The notes under the pieces: generated by a model
What the model was told of the DNA's origin: nothing
Databases searched by the model: none
What the model saw: only the letters and a program-made list of their open reading frames with translations
Part shown: positions 19,801-32,100 of the stretch, piece by piece
Numbering within the stretch: the first letter of the stretch is position 1
How the letters are laid out: each line of letters begins with the position of its first letter
Source: Opitutales bacterium
GTDB taxonomy: Bacteria; Verrucomicrobiota; Verrucomicrobiia; Opitutales; Oceanipulchritudinaceae
Direction: 5' to 3'
DNA: 58,673 nt
NCBI GenBank assembly: GCA_020831485.1
Contig: JAFIGG010000014.1
Coordinates: forward strand, 1-58,673
Translations under genes and position numbers: made by a program

Positions 19801-20179
19801 GTGGACCGACCGCCTCCACAGCGAGTGGAAGTATGCGATTAAGTGGACTCAGGCCAACTTTGCCGGCGGCCTCTTCACCAGCGACCTGTTTGCCAATCGC
19901 TGGCGCTACGATATTCATGAGCGCTGGTTCAGCGCCGTGGGTGTTCGCTTACTGCGCGATCACCGTGTCGACACCGCCAAGATCGGTTACGGCGCTGAAA
20001 TCGGCTTCCGCCCCGTCGACGACTTTATCATTGCAGTCGGCTACAATTTCGAAGGCTTCCGCGATCGCGACTTTTCCCGCGGAGACCATTGGGAAAAAGG
20101 TCCCTACATATCCTTCCGCTTCAAGTTTGATGAATCCATCCTAGGTGTGCTTCGCCGCCTCGAACGCAGTCCCCAGTAA
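13853..20179 (+). CDS. Multidomain surface protein with C-terminal outer-membrane barrel (2108 aa)
   Basis: Visible layout: signal peptide to about residue 42; TPAGTRIQNQASG module; calcium-loop-like DVNGDGRLDPGE (about 142-154); several DUF11-type domains; an SdrD/CNA-B-like domain (about 845-915, with VFVDLNDN and YHIEGVHAG); an acidic linker (about 1078-1104); an invasin-like Ig domain (about 1199-1300); and a long beta-strand-rich region (about 1305-2108) with alternating aromatic and polar residues. That last part carries YPVFGDGSDPTYEAASRDK, then GYNFEGFRDRDF near the end, patterns I associate with outer-membrane barrels joined to DUF11 repeats. I infer that it anchors the operon's products in the outer membrane. 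The only in-frame start upstream of the signal peptide core is TTG (13853, or TTG 13889); no ATG fits. The stop overlaps the giant gene by one base. Confidence 0.82.
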   Translation: MRNLCYTFHSLRLAFFNNWAESRFVAFALLTLFVLSTDLSAQTPAGTRIQNQASGSFEWQGRSYTVTSNMVYNRVAEIHQFEILPDGTVDNPGVSALGSPGTEVYLPFVLINHGNVTDDFDIRAVFLSDDSDFDPFMRRLLLDVNGDGRLDPGEMGQNANVIRNVAPGGLVHFFLAVQIPSTALNGERVFFDIQGSSRGDTSAVDTGNVARILVNQEGHLSLGKRAEPGRVVAGDEVTYHFDIINPSGRAVHGVDVVVDGILRNGVFVRDPIPEFDTEGTRYVPGSVQGGPRGLALLSTDGGVTWQSTNGVDDEPPAELVTDVGYLWEANFRDGQTGRFSFAVEVNPNRRSGRIANKGTLTFTDNQGNELRDDSTNTVFVTVASTAAGVFLGPFGEPRAVGPGGTVNDDFTRDPGVSPEADQPFQVAGNTISFMNSVENASAEVRRFNISVDDRTIAPAADVIMPVIDRTAMPVTTIPEAWTIQLLQADGSSTLFDTNGDGNPDTGPMQPGEVRHFIVRVTIPPGWEEPDGVDYDFWDAVVRAAAADDPSVFNLTVNQVPRVQALFRFWDNFEKLQDAPAVLNPGDEIRYTNRFGHSGNMVVTNAVIVDTLSDSLINISDITSGLIQNLRGPEQIQVNGSYDPVNHEIIWTVPQIPPDFLGEISFTAEIAENVPNGKEIENTFTITSAASQSVRASNQVSAVVAGNAVLDIQKESNRPDAELGDPVQYRIQLENLGPVDRLSDIDLYDILPRGFRYVPGTARVNGHLVEPEISEDGQRLHWPLDDLAVNAGYEIVYAALVTADAINGNGVNTAIAEATFPGGTRFSTDTNHRIKVHEGVFENRSLILGRVFVDLNDNRLHDFGEPGIEGVRLYLDDGTAVRTDRNGMYHIEGVHAGSRVIRLDETTLPEGYQLGVIDSANAGNPASRFLDLRWGTPQKANFRVLPPRGEVVTTDEKDGRVLANVRLESWNPHSGRLNIETDRDVQVTSWYEESTATLHLTYHSASIDESVSFDRFADTEALIESLDLLHDAKRDRVIARIRLAEAWGELDESEWQLGPRHFRLEREGALSEAKTETVEDAAEEVAAEDEDPAPAEPSQDSGPVIEYPAHGEAFIARSRISIGTTAHLAAEFELRVNGEPISHDLIGLRSYRVRERRTFFEFVGVELQPGSNTIEWENRAPGQDPEVKTIEVFRSANPEVVELKHFPERLLADGRTPAEIEIRLLDANGIATGEASVISLRLDKGEFLSDDFRPDEPGHQVQIRDGVGRVQLAPVDQATTLNLTVEAGRMRSQHPLVFQPHLRDWIMVGSADGTLSRNRVLEAGQSEVFDDNDWSGRVAAFLKGQLPHDTLLTASYDSARRWEDNDLFRRYEPERYYPVFGDGSDPTYEAASRDKLFVKLEREQSHVMYGDIWTELRASELSAYNRSLTGAKADIRTNWIDFQGFVAEDDQRQIRFEVQGQGVSGYYNLPNSNLLINSDEILLQVRDRDRPELIISEQRLSRHSDYSIDYYLGRVLFKRPIPSTDENFNPVVLVFRYEVENDREGEFLSYGGRVAVHDPGRRAEIGVTQVIEENEDVNHQLQGVDGQLDLGRGMRLEAEYARTRDAENLEDDAARFEFHGNWQQLDLRLYYQDVGEFFNNPNTRGNLGGRETYGVDALTRAGEQWEFKTQAYRQSIRAFDSTEDVFVQDVIYKTRRADFLLGGGYVQEKAAVRGDPDAPLEERDNPFLKAGVGMRLSEKLRAQVLHQQSLSSDVTRDQSTRSSADILYQLFDHTALSLTLERRQMIDGYQESLLAGSEHRYNDWLTGSHKYALDGHTSGRRGRAVNGLQADYRVNEQLSLLGSVEVSTLMNESVDSSDLSRGDDFWATALGFRYTQRNEYTLNGRVEVRQDDRQDDYFKELGGTRRFGNNHTFFARNRLHYSDLKDQDSDRWRVQFLTGWAYRPILFDQLHYITDLRIEYEQGGGTSGFGRLNRFIWSNDLNYQWTDRLHSEWKYAIKWTQANFAGGLFTSDLFANRWRYDIHERWFSAVGVRLLRDHRVDTAKIGYGAEIGFRPVDDFIIAVGYNFEGFRDRDFSRGDHWEKGPYISFRFKFDESILGVLRRLERSPQ

Positions 20180-23100
20180 TGCCAAACCCTTTCAACAGTT
20201 CCCTTTTGACCTCCAGCTCCACGCTCCAAGCTGCCATCCACCGCGTACCTCCCACCGCCCACCGTCCACCGTCCACCGCCCACTGCCTCCTCTTCCCCCT
20301 GTTGGCCCTGCTCACTTTACTCTTCGCCAGCAACCTTAGGGCGGATCCCTTTTTCTCAGAAATCCTATTCAATCCCAGTGGCTCTCAGGTCCAGGGGGAA
20401 TGGGTGGAAATCTACAATCCAACCGCTGGTTCGATTGTAATGAATGGCTATCGCGTGAAATTCTACAGCGCCACAGGAACGCTGGTAAATTCGTCGGCTG
20501 CCAATCAAACTATCAGCAGTTTCACTTTGGCATCGGGGCATTCGGTCGCTGTCAATGTGCGGTCCGGAACCCAGGACAGCCAAAATGTTTTCCTCGCCTC
20601 CGACGTGCCCCTGCTCGGCAACACTGGTGGTGCCGTGCTATTGGAAGACAGCGTCGGCAATCCGGTCCACTTTGTCGCCTATGGCAATTACACTGGCAGC
20701 ATTCCCGCTGGAGTCACCTGGAGCAACAATGTCAACATCTCCGGGATGAATGCAGACCAGTCCATCGCCTTCACGGGAAATAATCCTAGCAACGGCAATG
20801 ATTGGGTGCAGCGCGGGGTTGGGCAAGTGACTAAAGGCCAGTCCAATGGTGGCGGGAGTATTGATATTCGTATCAACGAATTTCTGATCGAACCAAACTC
20901 CGGCAGCGAATGGATTGAAATATACTACGAGAACGTCACTGGATTCCCGAATCTACAGGATTTCACAGTCACTACGACCAATGGCTCGCCGAACCTCAGC
21001 GGCCTTATCTTGCCACCTCTACCTTTCATTTCCGGTAGTGGCTACCTCGTAATTTATACGGGAAGCGGCAGTCCGACAGCCGATTCTGTCTATCTGGGTG
21101 AAGCTGAAACCGGGATTCTTGGCAATAGTGGTGGGTCTATCCGTTTCAACCGTCGCATTGGCGGTGCAGCTGTGGACTACGTTGCATGGGGAACCGAGCC
21201 ATCCAATCCGCCATCCGGTTTGAGCTTTCCAACATCCATCAGCCTGACTGCCGGTGGGAACTACGAAGCCGGTGACAGTTTGGCTTTCATCGGGACCAAC
21301 AACGACATTGCGGCCCAGTGGATCAATCGTCGTGGTGGCAACATTACTCCGGCTGCGGCCAATACCGTCCAATCGGCGCCCACTGTAGAATTCAACGAAA
21401 CCGGCATCGGTCCTCTGACCGGTTGTGAGGATACAACCCTGAGCTTCACCGTAACTTATACAGACGAAGCTCCTCTGCGCGACGCGGCGCTGCGGTTTAT
21501 CCTTCCCTCAGGTCTTGATGAGGATTTCTTCTTTGCCTCTGCTGATCAGGCTGGAACTTTCGATCCGGGCACGCGCACGGTGACCTGGAATCTCGGAAAC
21601 ATTGATGGAGTCAACACAGGAGACGGACCGACAACGCTACTGCGCTCGGTGGACATCCGTGCCGCCTGCGATGTCACTGCGGGTGAGATAACGGCCGCTG
21701 ACTTGAGTCTCGACTACGCACGCTACAGCAGCGGACCGACTTTGAGCGAAACATCTGCGAATGCAGTTGGAAGTTTTGACGTCCTGCAGCCGGATATCGA
21801 ACTGGAAATGTATGCTTACGATTCGGGTGGTGCCACCACGCAGAGCTATGTGGTTTCCGAGCAGTCCGGTATCGCCGAAGTCCGCCTGCGCTTCCGCAAT
21901 GATGGCGATGGCGCTTTGGCAGGCAGTGGCGGCATGGTGACCCTGGATTTGCCAGACAACCTTTCACTGCTGTCTGTTCGCCGCATCAGCGGATCTTCAT
22001 TGGTGGCTGTTGCCAATTTTACTGAGGACAACTCCAACAAGATTTACACCTGGGATACTGGCAGCATTCCTGCGGGCGAGTTTCAGGATTTCTATGTGCG
22101 GGCACGTATTCTGGAATGTGGCGATACGAATTTTAGTGTCGATTTGGACTACGGCTGTGGTGATGCATCGCCGGGAACAGCCAGTTGCAACAAGGGATTA
22201 AGTAACGAAATTTTCGAAATCTTCTGCCGTTTGATTTTGGAGATGGACATCGCTGCACCGACTGGAGCTCCGCATTACACAGTTGCAGAGGATATTCCTG
22301 TGACCCTGCGTGTGATCAATCCGAACGGTGTGGCGATTTCGCCGGAAGAGTTGGTCGTTAATTTTCCAAACATTTCCGGCGATCCGACGCTGTTCTCGGA
22401 CCGATCCTTCTATTGGATATCGTCGCAAATCGGAGGAGTGGACGTCGGGACTTACGATCAGGCCTCGAATCCTAAAACCCTGACTTTCTCAGCTGCTGAA
22501 ATCGGTGCTATTGGAGCGGGAGACGAGCTCGAAATTGACATCATTCTCCACGCTGGTTGCCAGATCCCGAACGATCGCAAACTCAACGCAACCTTGAGCT
22601 ACGAGTTTCCGGGGACCGGCGACGCCCGTACGGTTCAGCGTCAAAGCCAGGGCGTGCCCGTGCGCCTGCCGGCGATCAATGTGGCCCTGGAGGATCCCCA
22701 GGATCCGGGTAGTACCACTGTGTTGGCGGAGCGTGGTGACCAGGTGATTTTCCTTGCGACTGTCTTCAACAACGGCGATGGCGATCTCGACATCAATGGC
22801 GACGGAGCCAAGGTTGAAGTATTCGGATTGGGGACTGGCATCGAATTGGACCAGATTCGTGATGTCACTGGACTCAGTGGCCCCTTTACTGCCAGCAGCG
22901 GTACGCCTGTTGCCACCAGCATCAATACAGAAGGGCGCGAAGAATGGGATTCAGGGCCCATCCCCGCAGGGGAAACCCGCCAGTTCCTCTACATCGTGAA
23001 TGTCAATGACTGCGATCAGCTGGAGACCACCATTCGCGCATATTACACCGTCGAGGGAACCGACTCCGGGGACGTATGCACACGAATCAGCCCTTCCAGT

Positions 23101-26100
23101 GGATCCGTGTCCATCGACTTGCGCAAGCCGGAGTTGCTGATCGATGTTGTCGGCGGTCCGCCGGTCATTGACTACTGCGACGGCACCACGGTGACCATCG
23201 AGGTCACAAATCTTGAGGGAGCTGGCGCGGTGCGCAACCTCAGTCTCGAATTTGAAGGGCTCAATTCGACCGCATTTGAGATCAGTGTGACCAGTGGCAA
23301 TTTTGACTTCGACCCGGCTACCAATACCTTCACCCTGACCGGTGGCGATGAGCGCGACAACGACGGAGTTTTCAACGACCTGATTGCACCGGTCGACTCA
23401 GACCGCACGGAAACCCTCGTGTTTGACATCCGTATTGCCGATGGCGAGTGCAGTGCGCCCGGGGGTGGAACCTGGGTGATTCAACCGTATTACGAAGACG
23501 ACTGCAATATCCCCTGGACAGTTGGCACGGCGGTCACGGGATTCAGCCGGACCTCTCCGCCCTCCGTCGGCTTGAGCGGTCTTGATTCGCCTACTTTTGC
23601 GGATGTCTTGCAAGAGGACCTGGAGTATGAGTTGACCTTCACCTTCCTAGGTGATCCCAACGGCAATTTCGAATACAACTTGCAATACACCTTTCCGCTG
23701 ACTGATGAAGCAAACTTCAGCCTCCAATCGGTTGAAGAAGGAGGTAGCCCGCTGAACGAGGGCACTGACTACACCGTCGATGTCGCAGGTGATGTGGCTA
23801 CGGTAACCATACCGATCAATACCGTCTTCGACGGCAATGGCGAATATGTGGAGACCTTTGTTTTTACTCTGAATGCCCCCACCGATAACTGTGCTGCCGG
23901 AACGACTTACAGCTTTCCATTTTCCATCGATATCGTTGAGCCCGACGAACCGACCGACTGCAACGATTGTCCGGTCAGTACCAGTTTCAGCGGTGGCTTT
24001 TCCACGACCCTGAACAACAGTGAAGAAATCGACATCGTCGCGGGTACCCGCACTGTTGAATACCTGAATGTCAACAGCAATGACCTCGACAAGGGTGGGG
24101 TGATTACTGGCACCGCCGAGTCATGCACAGCGATTCGCTTTATCAACGCAATCCGCTTTGGCGAAGATGCTACTGGGCCGCTGGACAGCTGGAGCTTTAA
24201 CGGGGATCCGGTCGAGTGGGTCGATAACGCGACCAACGGTTTGCGGGTGATCGACGATGATGTGGCGACGATGAATCTGCGGGTTTATTACTTCGCCGCC
24301 GCTGGCAGTGGTCTTCCTTCAGATACCGGGTCCGCTACGGACTTTGGTCCAAATGGAAGCAATCTGGTGAGCCTGAGCGATATCGACTACACACCAGGCA
24401 CGGGCGACATCCGCATAGACCTCAGCGGGCTTAATGGTCAGTCCTTGTCACCCAACGACGGAGGCGTGCTTTGGATCGAATACACGGTGACTGCAACCTC
24501 GTCCACCCCGTCCGGATCCTTTATTGACTTCGCTGAGCTCAGTCTGCCGGTCGATACGGGGACCGATTGCGAAGATTCTCCCGAAACGACCGAATACCGC
24601 CAGGGCACGGTTGTCAGTGTCACCCGCTCAGCCGGAACAGTCAGCATTTCGAACGTCTCCAGCCCCAGCAGTTCTGCGATCGACCGTTGTGAGGCGATTG
24701 ATTTTCGCTTCAACCTGGGGGTTAATCAGGAGTTCGATGTCTACGACGCACGCCTGGTGGTCGACCTAGGGTTCAACAGCGGAACAGGTTCAACCAACTA
24801 CATTTACGACGAGACGGATACCTACGTAGTTTTCTCGAATCTGGTCGATGAGAACGGTAACGAAATTCTGGAATTTGATCCCATCATCTCTGGTGCGAAT
24901 GATGAACTGCTGATCTGGAACCTGGGTGACCTCCGTGGCATGCACCTGGCCAACACCTACATCGAAGTAAGGCTCTTCAAAAGCTGTGATTCCAACAGCA
25001 CGGCCTTGAATGCGACTCTCTATTCCAACGACAACTGCAACAACCTGGAAGACGGATTCAATGATACCGATTCGACTCCGCAGAATGCTCAGGATCCGGT
25101 GATCGCCGCCCTGAATCCAGGGGATTTCACCAGCTCAAACAGCGGTTCCTATTCTGCCCAGTTGCGGGCTGGCACTTTGGACACGCTCTTTTCGAGTAAC
25201 CTTATCTATTACAATACTGCTTATCCCGCAGGGCGGTTTTATGTGGTCAATTCTGGCAACGGAGCGCTCTACAATGTTCGCATTCCAATTGAATTGGGCA
25301 GTGAAACCGGCTTGTCCCTTTCTTATGTTCGTGCGCTAGCCCTCACCGTGAACGGGTCCGCTACCTTCGAGGGCAGTCCTCTGAGCAACGGCCAGGAGCT
25401 TACGGTCTACGATGTGAATGGAGACCCTATTCCAAACATCGACGATATCACCAGTGCCGCCGAAGCCGCCAACGAGATTTATCTGCATTTTGATCGCATT
25501 GCCCCAGGAACTATTCTGACCGTGAATCTAATCACACGCATGCACTACAACGAGCAGTTGGAAATGCGAATTGTTGATGCGGACTGGGGATGCTTCGACG
25601 TCACACGTGGCCCACCGCGCAGTGACACTCTGTCTATTCTTCAGGGCGATGTGGACATCGATGTGCTGTCCCACATCGCCGCTCCGTCGGTTTTGGACTT
25701 TTGTGGATCTCAAACAGAAATCCGGATTGATATCATTAACAGTGGGACGGTTGACGCCTATGAGCCAATAATCCAGGAGGAACTACCGCAGGGCTTGACC
25801 TTCGTTCCCGGTTCGGCTCGCTACGCCATCAATACTGGCGGCGGATTTGGAGCCTTGCAGGACTTCCCAACTGCCAGCACTTTTACCAATTTGTCCGGAA
25901 CGGGCGGTATAGGCGATCCTCAGGTCATTCAATGGAATCTGGTGCATCCGGATGGCGATCGGAGCTCTGAGAGTGGATCCCTTCTGACTGCAGTCGATCC
26001 CTTTGCGGACGACCCGGTGTTTACCCGCCACCGGGTGTTGGCACCAGGCACCAGAGTCCGGATCGTCTTTGATGCCGTGTTGGAAACGGATATCAATTGC

Positions 26101-29100
26101 ACCAACGCCGAAGCTTATGTCGCCAGCGACCGCTCGGCGCTCGCGAGTGTAATTTACGATTTGCCAAGTAATCACGACAATACCATTGATGAGTTCGGCA
26201 GCCCTGTTGGCGGATTCCGTGAGCCTTTTGAATTGAGTACCCGAGACAGTAATTTTCTCGATCCAGGTGAAGCCAATGTGCTGCTGACCGTTTCCGGGCA
26301 GAATATCACCCAAGCCGGCAGCTCATCGATCAATCAGGTCAATGCAGAGCAAGGGGATGAAGTGCGCTGGACGTTTAAGATGGATTCAGAGGGTCCCGGT
26401 GTGGTTCCCGAGGCACGTCTCGAAGTATTCCTTCCAAACAGTCTTCAGTTTGATGCCATCGATCCGGCGGCTGGGTCGCCAGCTAATATCGATGTGATTG
26501 CGGACGGTACCGATACTTCCGATCCGGACGGCACCTGGTATTTCTTTCGCTTCGAAAATACTGATTCTACGATGGTTGCACAAGGGCGTTCCACTTACTT
26601 CGACAGCACCGACACGGTCATTGTTGAAGTTACCAGCACGGTGCTCGGCTGTGAACTCGATTCGACTTCCGTGAGTGCGGTGTTCCGCTGGGGATGCTGT
26701 GATTCTATAACGTCCCTTTCCAGTGCGAACGGATTTGATGCCGGATCGGTCGATTTCAAGACGATCCCAGACCAGCCGGTAATCACTCTCTTCCAAGGAG
26801 GGGTTAATGGTGCGGCCGGCGACTTTTCAACCCGGGGTGGCTATGTCACCATTCGCCTCTCGAATCCCAGTCAGAACAATGAACTCAGCCTGTATGACTT
26901 CGACCTTCGGCTCGAAGTTCCGGATGGTTATGTTTACGACGGGTCCTCAACCGGCACAGAATGGAGCTACTACCGCACGGGCAGTCCGAGTACACCCAGC
27001 AGCCGTCCCTCGTCACTCGAATTGGACCCAGGTGAGGAAGAGCCTGTTCAGGAGGTCATCGGCGGTCAGCGCTACCTGCGCTGGCACGATGATTTTGGTA
27101 GCCTGCCGGAAGACAAGGCGCGGCTATGGCCCCAGGAGACGGTGGAGATCACGGCCTACTTCAAGGTAGATACCTCGCTCCCTGAGGGAGACAGTCTGTG
27201 CGACCTTAATCCGGCTACCGAGCCAAACATTCCCAATTTTTCTCAGTCTGCCGAATTTTCCTACACCGATTCCTGCGGCACAGCCTATGGGCCGATTGTG
27301 CGTACCCAGCAAGTGAATCCCATCGCACCGCGATTAACCGTCTCCATTTTCCCTGAGCCAGGTGACGAATTCATTACCGCAGGTGACGATACTGTTATCT
27401 GGAATGTAGTGGTTCAAAATGCCGGCGATGACCTCGCCGACGAAATCGAAATGGTTGTGGATTTTGGTCCCGGCTATTCAAGTGTGCAGCGCCTCGCAGG
27501 CGACGCGACCGCGAATGCGCCCAACGCGGACAGCCAGACGGGCAATGAGTTTACCTGGAACCGCAGCACGGTTCCGGATATCGACCACACCGGAGGCAGC
27601 AACACTCGGACTTGGCAGTTTGAGGCAACTATTAATACGAGTGCTCGGGATGACTTATCAGCGACTGTGGAGATAGAAGGCTGGCTGCTGGATCGCGCTG
27701 GTGTTGACCTCTGCACCTATTCCTTGCAGGAACGCACCGACTTTGTCTCTGGTGGGACCATTGTCCAAGTGATCGACGGTACGGAGCTCCAGTTCCCGGC
27801 GGTTTCTACCGACCCGGGGGCCAATAATGCCGAAGCCAAAGCCGCAGACCTCACTATCGGCTCCGTTGTCCGCTATTTCCTGACCATCGAACTGTATGAA
27901 GGGGGCTCAACCGACCTGCGCCTCGACAGCTTTTTGCCGGCGGGTATGAAGTTTCTTCAGGCCAATGCACGTTTTGGCGACAGCGGTCCCTGGGAAACGC
28001 TAACCTCGAGCGAGGGTGGAGGCGTTCGGGTCTTCGACAACCAGTCCATTCTGCAGAACATTACAGGAGCCGCAATTGGCAGTGATGCCCTTTTCATCGA
28101 GCTTTGGGCTCAAGTGGAGGATGACACCGATACCGCCTTCGAGGATGAAGTCTTTGAGCACGCCACCGAGCTACGCATCATCAAAGGCGGTGGATCGAGG
28201 GTCTTTATTCATGGTGATGCTGGTGTAGAGCTGCGCGATACGACCGAAGTCACTATTCTTGAGCCGGAACTCACGAACGCGTCGAAAGTATCGGTTCCGG
28301 ACGGCAGCAATCCCAGTCCGCCTGAGCCATTTGATTTCGAGGAGGATGGCAACACCATTGACTACACCGTCCGCGCGACCAACACCGGCTCCAGTCCGGC
28401 CTACGATGTGGTGCTGACAGATGACATTCCGTTTGGTATGATCGTCGTTGACTGGGACAGCGGTGGTGTCGAAGTGACCCTTGATCCAGATGGAGGTGCC
28501 CCGGTCACCTTAACCGAGAATACCGATTTTGAAGTCACTTTTGTTGCAGGGACTGGCGGTTCCCCGGGCCTGCTTACTGTCAGCCTGATCGATATACCGC
28601 TCGAAATCGACGATGAAGTGATCATTGAATACACTGCTGAAATTGTTGGCGCTGCCCCTGGGGTTTTCCTAGTCAACGAGGCGACCTTCAGCAGTTACGC
28701 CAGTTTGCCAGCGGACCAGCCGGCAAAAACCACTGCCGTCAGCACTGAGCTTGAGGAAACCGATGAAAGACGCACATCATACGGCTCGACTTATCGTCCT
28801 GCAGATGAATTGAACACCTATCACCGCATCGACGGCGATGTGGACACGGCTAAAGCTGTTCAATCCGAAATCACACTGGCTGCTGGCAGCGGAGCGATCG
28901 ATTTCCGCGACAGCACCGACCCTAGTACCCGTGCCACAATAGGGGAGGTTGTGACTTGGCAGGCCCGGCTGGAGGTTCCTCCCTTTGTCCGCGTTTATGA
29001 TGCCGCTTACGAGTTCCAGGTGCCGGATGGGTTGGAAGTCACTTCCGTGAGCTGGGATGTCGTGGATAGGGGAGCTGACTTTGATGCCACAGTCGAGGTT

Positions 29101-32100
29101 GAAGTGGATGTCGCCGATTCTGGAAGCCATCCATCCGTCAGTGTCAGTCTGGGATCCGGTGGCAGTACTGTGGTTGCCGTGGATACAAGTCAGGGAGGTA
29201 CGCCTTATGAGGATTACATTGATGGAGGACCTGTGCCTGGTCGTGACCTGCTGGTTCAGGTGAGTGCCACGGTCAAGCAGCGCCGTGTGGATGGGTCGCG
29301 CATCCTGAGTGGTCTGGTGCGCGAGGCAAGTTCTTCCTTCTTCTGGGCGAATTTTGAAGGTGGACCTCTGAATACAGCGGACCCAGCTATCACAGAAATT
29401 GTTTCCTTCGAGACAGTCGTTTTGGAAATGGATGAATTTAGTACAAGCTTGGAAGTACATCAGGAAGCCGATGGATCTACCGTAGTGACCAGTCCGGACC
29501 TGGAGTCGTATACCAACGACTATCCCGAAGGACCAGCCGATCCGGAATCTGTCCGCGTCGTGCGGCCCTATGAGTATGTTCAGTATCAAATCGAGGTCGA
29601 AAATACCGGGACCGCTACGGCCTATAACCTCCAGTTTACCGACACGCTTCCGCGGTGGGACGACACCCGCGAAGGACTGACGCTGTTGACGGGCGATGTA
29701 AGCAAACCCTTTGAGGTTTCCGGTTCTACCGCTACAGATTTTTCCCCAGGAAAGGACCCGGAGCTGGATGGAAATGTTATTAGCTTTGAAGTTAACGAAC
29801 TGGAAGCGGGCGATACCCTGACCGTTTCCTACTGGCTTCGGGTCGACGAGGAAATAGGCGCGGGCGCACTCTTACAGCGCAAAGTCGAGCTGGTGGATTT
29901 CCGCACCCTCCCTGACACCAATATCGGCAACGTTCAGTTCCCGACGCGGGCCCGCAGTGTTCAGGATGGCGACACAACCTTTGAGGAGTTGGATCCACTC
30001 TTTACCGTATTGGGCACGCCCTATCCCGAACTAATTCTCGAATTGCAGTCGACCCACACGCCGCCAAATGCCTCCAGTTACGTCGATGACAATTCCACCC
30101 AGGCCACCATCGGTGAAGAAGTGATCTACCGGGTGCAGCTCTTTCTCGAGCCCAACCTGATCCTCTATCAACATCGCTTTGAAGGCCTGCTGCCGGATGG
30201 GCTGGATTTGTGGAAGGCAACCTATCAGATTGGGACCGATTCCGAGCAAGACTTGGATTTAAGCAGTGCCACCAATGGCCAGACCGCGATCACTATCGAC
30301 ACTCCGGTAACGGTTCAGGAATCTGCGATAAGCAAGCTAGATCCCAGTGATCCGGAAGTGGTCTATACCTTGTATGCCATCGTCAAAAAAGAATACGACG
30401 ACGAAGAGCCTGTGCTGCGCGGGGACAGTTTCGAATTCCTGCCAAATCTGGTCTGGAATGCTTTTGACGATCTGTCGGGAGAAAATACGCAGAATGCCGC
30501 CGATGATCCGATTGCATTTACAGTGGTCGAGCCGGGCCTGGTCGACCTGATCAAATCCTTCAATGAGTCGGAGACCACAAGTGAGCATCAGGCGCGACAG
30601 GGCGAATCCTCTTTGCGCAACTTTTACGGTGAAGGACCCAACAGCCCTGCGGACCCGGTTGCCAATGTGCCGGTCTATTTGCCGGGTGATATCCTGATCT
30701 TCGAAATCGAATTCACCAACTCCGGCGATTCGGTAGCCTACGATGTCGAGGTGCGGGACTGGATCCCGCAGGGCACCATTTATGTGAACGATTCCGCCGA
30801 ATTGCTGGGCACCCCATCCGGGACCCTGACGGAAACCGTCGAGCCCAACGCGGACAGCGTGCACTACAGCCAGACCCTGACCTTTGCTATCGACGAAGTT
30901 GCCGATGGGGAAACCGTGACGATCCGCTACGAAGTGGCCGTGCGTGACGAACCTGCGCCCGCCGATCCAATTGTGGCCGCATCGCGCTACCTGCAGAATC
31001 GATCGGACCTTACGGGATATTCATCGCTGCCATCCACTTATGAGCGCAGCGATGATGCCGATATCTCCAGTGGTTTTCGCACTACTTCCGGAGATACGGC
31101 CTATGACACCCTTGGGCCGCAGTACGCCTTTGCCGGTACGGTCGGTATCGAAAACTTCAATAAGTCGATTCAAACGGAATTGTCGGAACCGTCGGGGATC
31201 AATGACGATGGCAGCAGCCGGGCCACCATCGGTGAACGGGTCGACTATATCCTGACGATCGAAATACCCCAATTCATCGCTCTGTATGACTTTTTCCTGT
31301 TTGACGAATTCCCGGATGGCACCACCGTGCTCGATGAAGCCGACTTGGAAATTGATTTTGGCGATATGGATTCGGTCGCCCACGAATGGTTCTTCGGAGT
31401 CGGTGCCAGTGATCGCGAAGTCGGATTAACCTTGGATGACCTTGTGGGTTCGGCGACAAACAGCGTTCTTACCCTTACTATACCGGTCACCATCGATCAG
31501 ACTCTGGATACTGACAGTTCGGTCATCCGCCAGCGCGGCGACGAACTGGAGAATCAATTCAGCTTTTCCTGGAACCAGATCAATGAAGCCAATCCGACGC
31601 GGAACTTGAGCAGCGACGACCGTGAAACTGTCGTATCTGAGGATTCCAATACTGTTTCACTGACCCTCGTCGAGCCGGTCATCGACAGCTTTGTCAAGCT
31701 TCAGGCCAATGTGCGTGAGGGTGGGGCGGTCGGCGCTGCTGGAGATCCCCGTGGAGATGATACCTTTTACAGCTACGACTCGGGAAGCAATCTCACCGTG
31801 CACGAGGACATCGAATACGTGCTGCCCGACGACCGTATTTCCTACCGGATTGAACTCGAGAACACTGGCGACTCACCTGCGTTCAATCTGGTCCTCACCG
31901 ATGTGCTGCCTCCTCAGGCGGTGATCGAGTACCTCAGTGGCACCGGCACTTCGGTCGCCGATGGAAGCGGGGGCACAGGTTCCTGGGATGGTTTGTATTT
32001 CGGCAGCACCGACAGTGAGTTGATCGTTACCAGTGATACGGTCTCGATCAATGGAGAGAATCACACTGAAGTCACCTTCGAGGTCGATTTTCTCCTCGCT

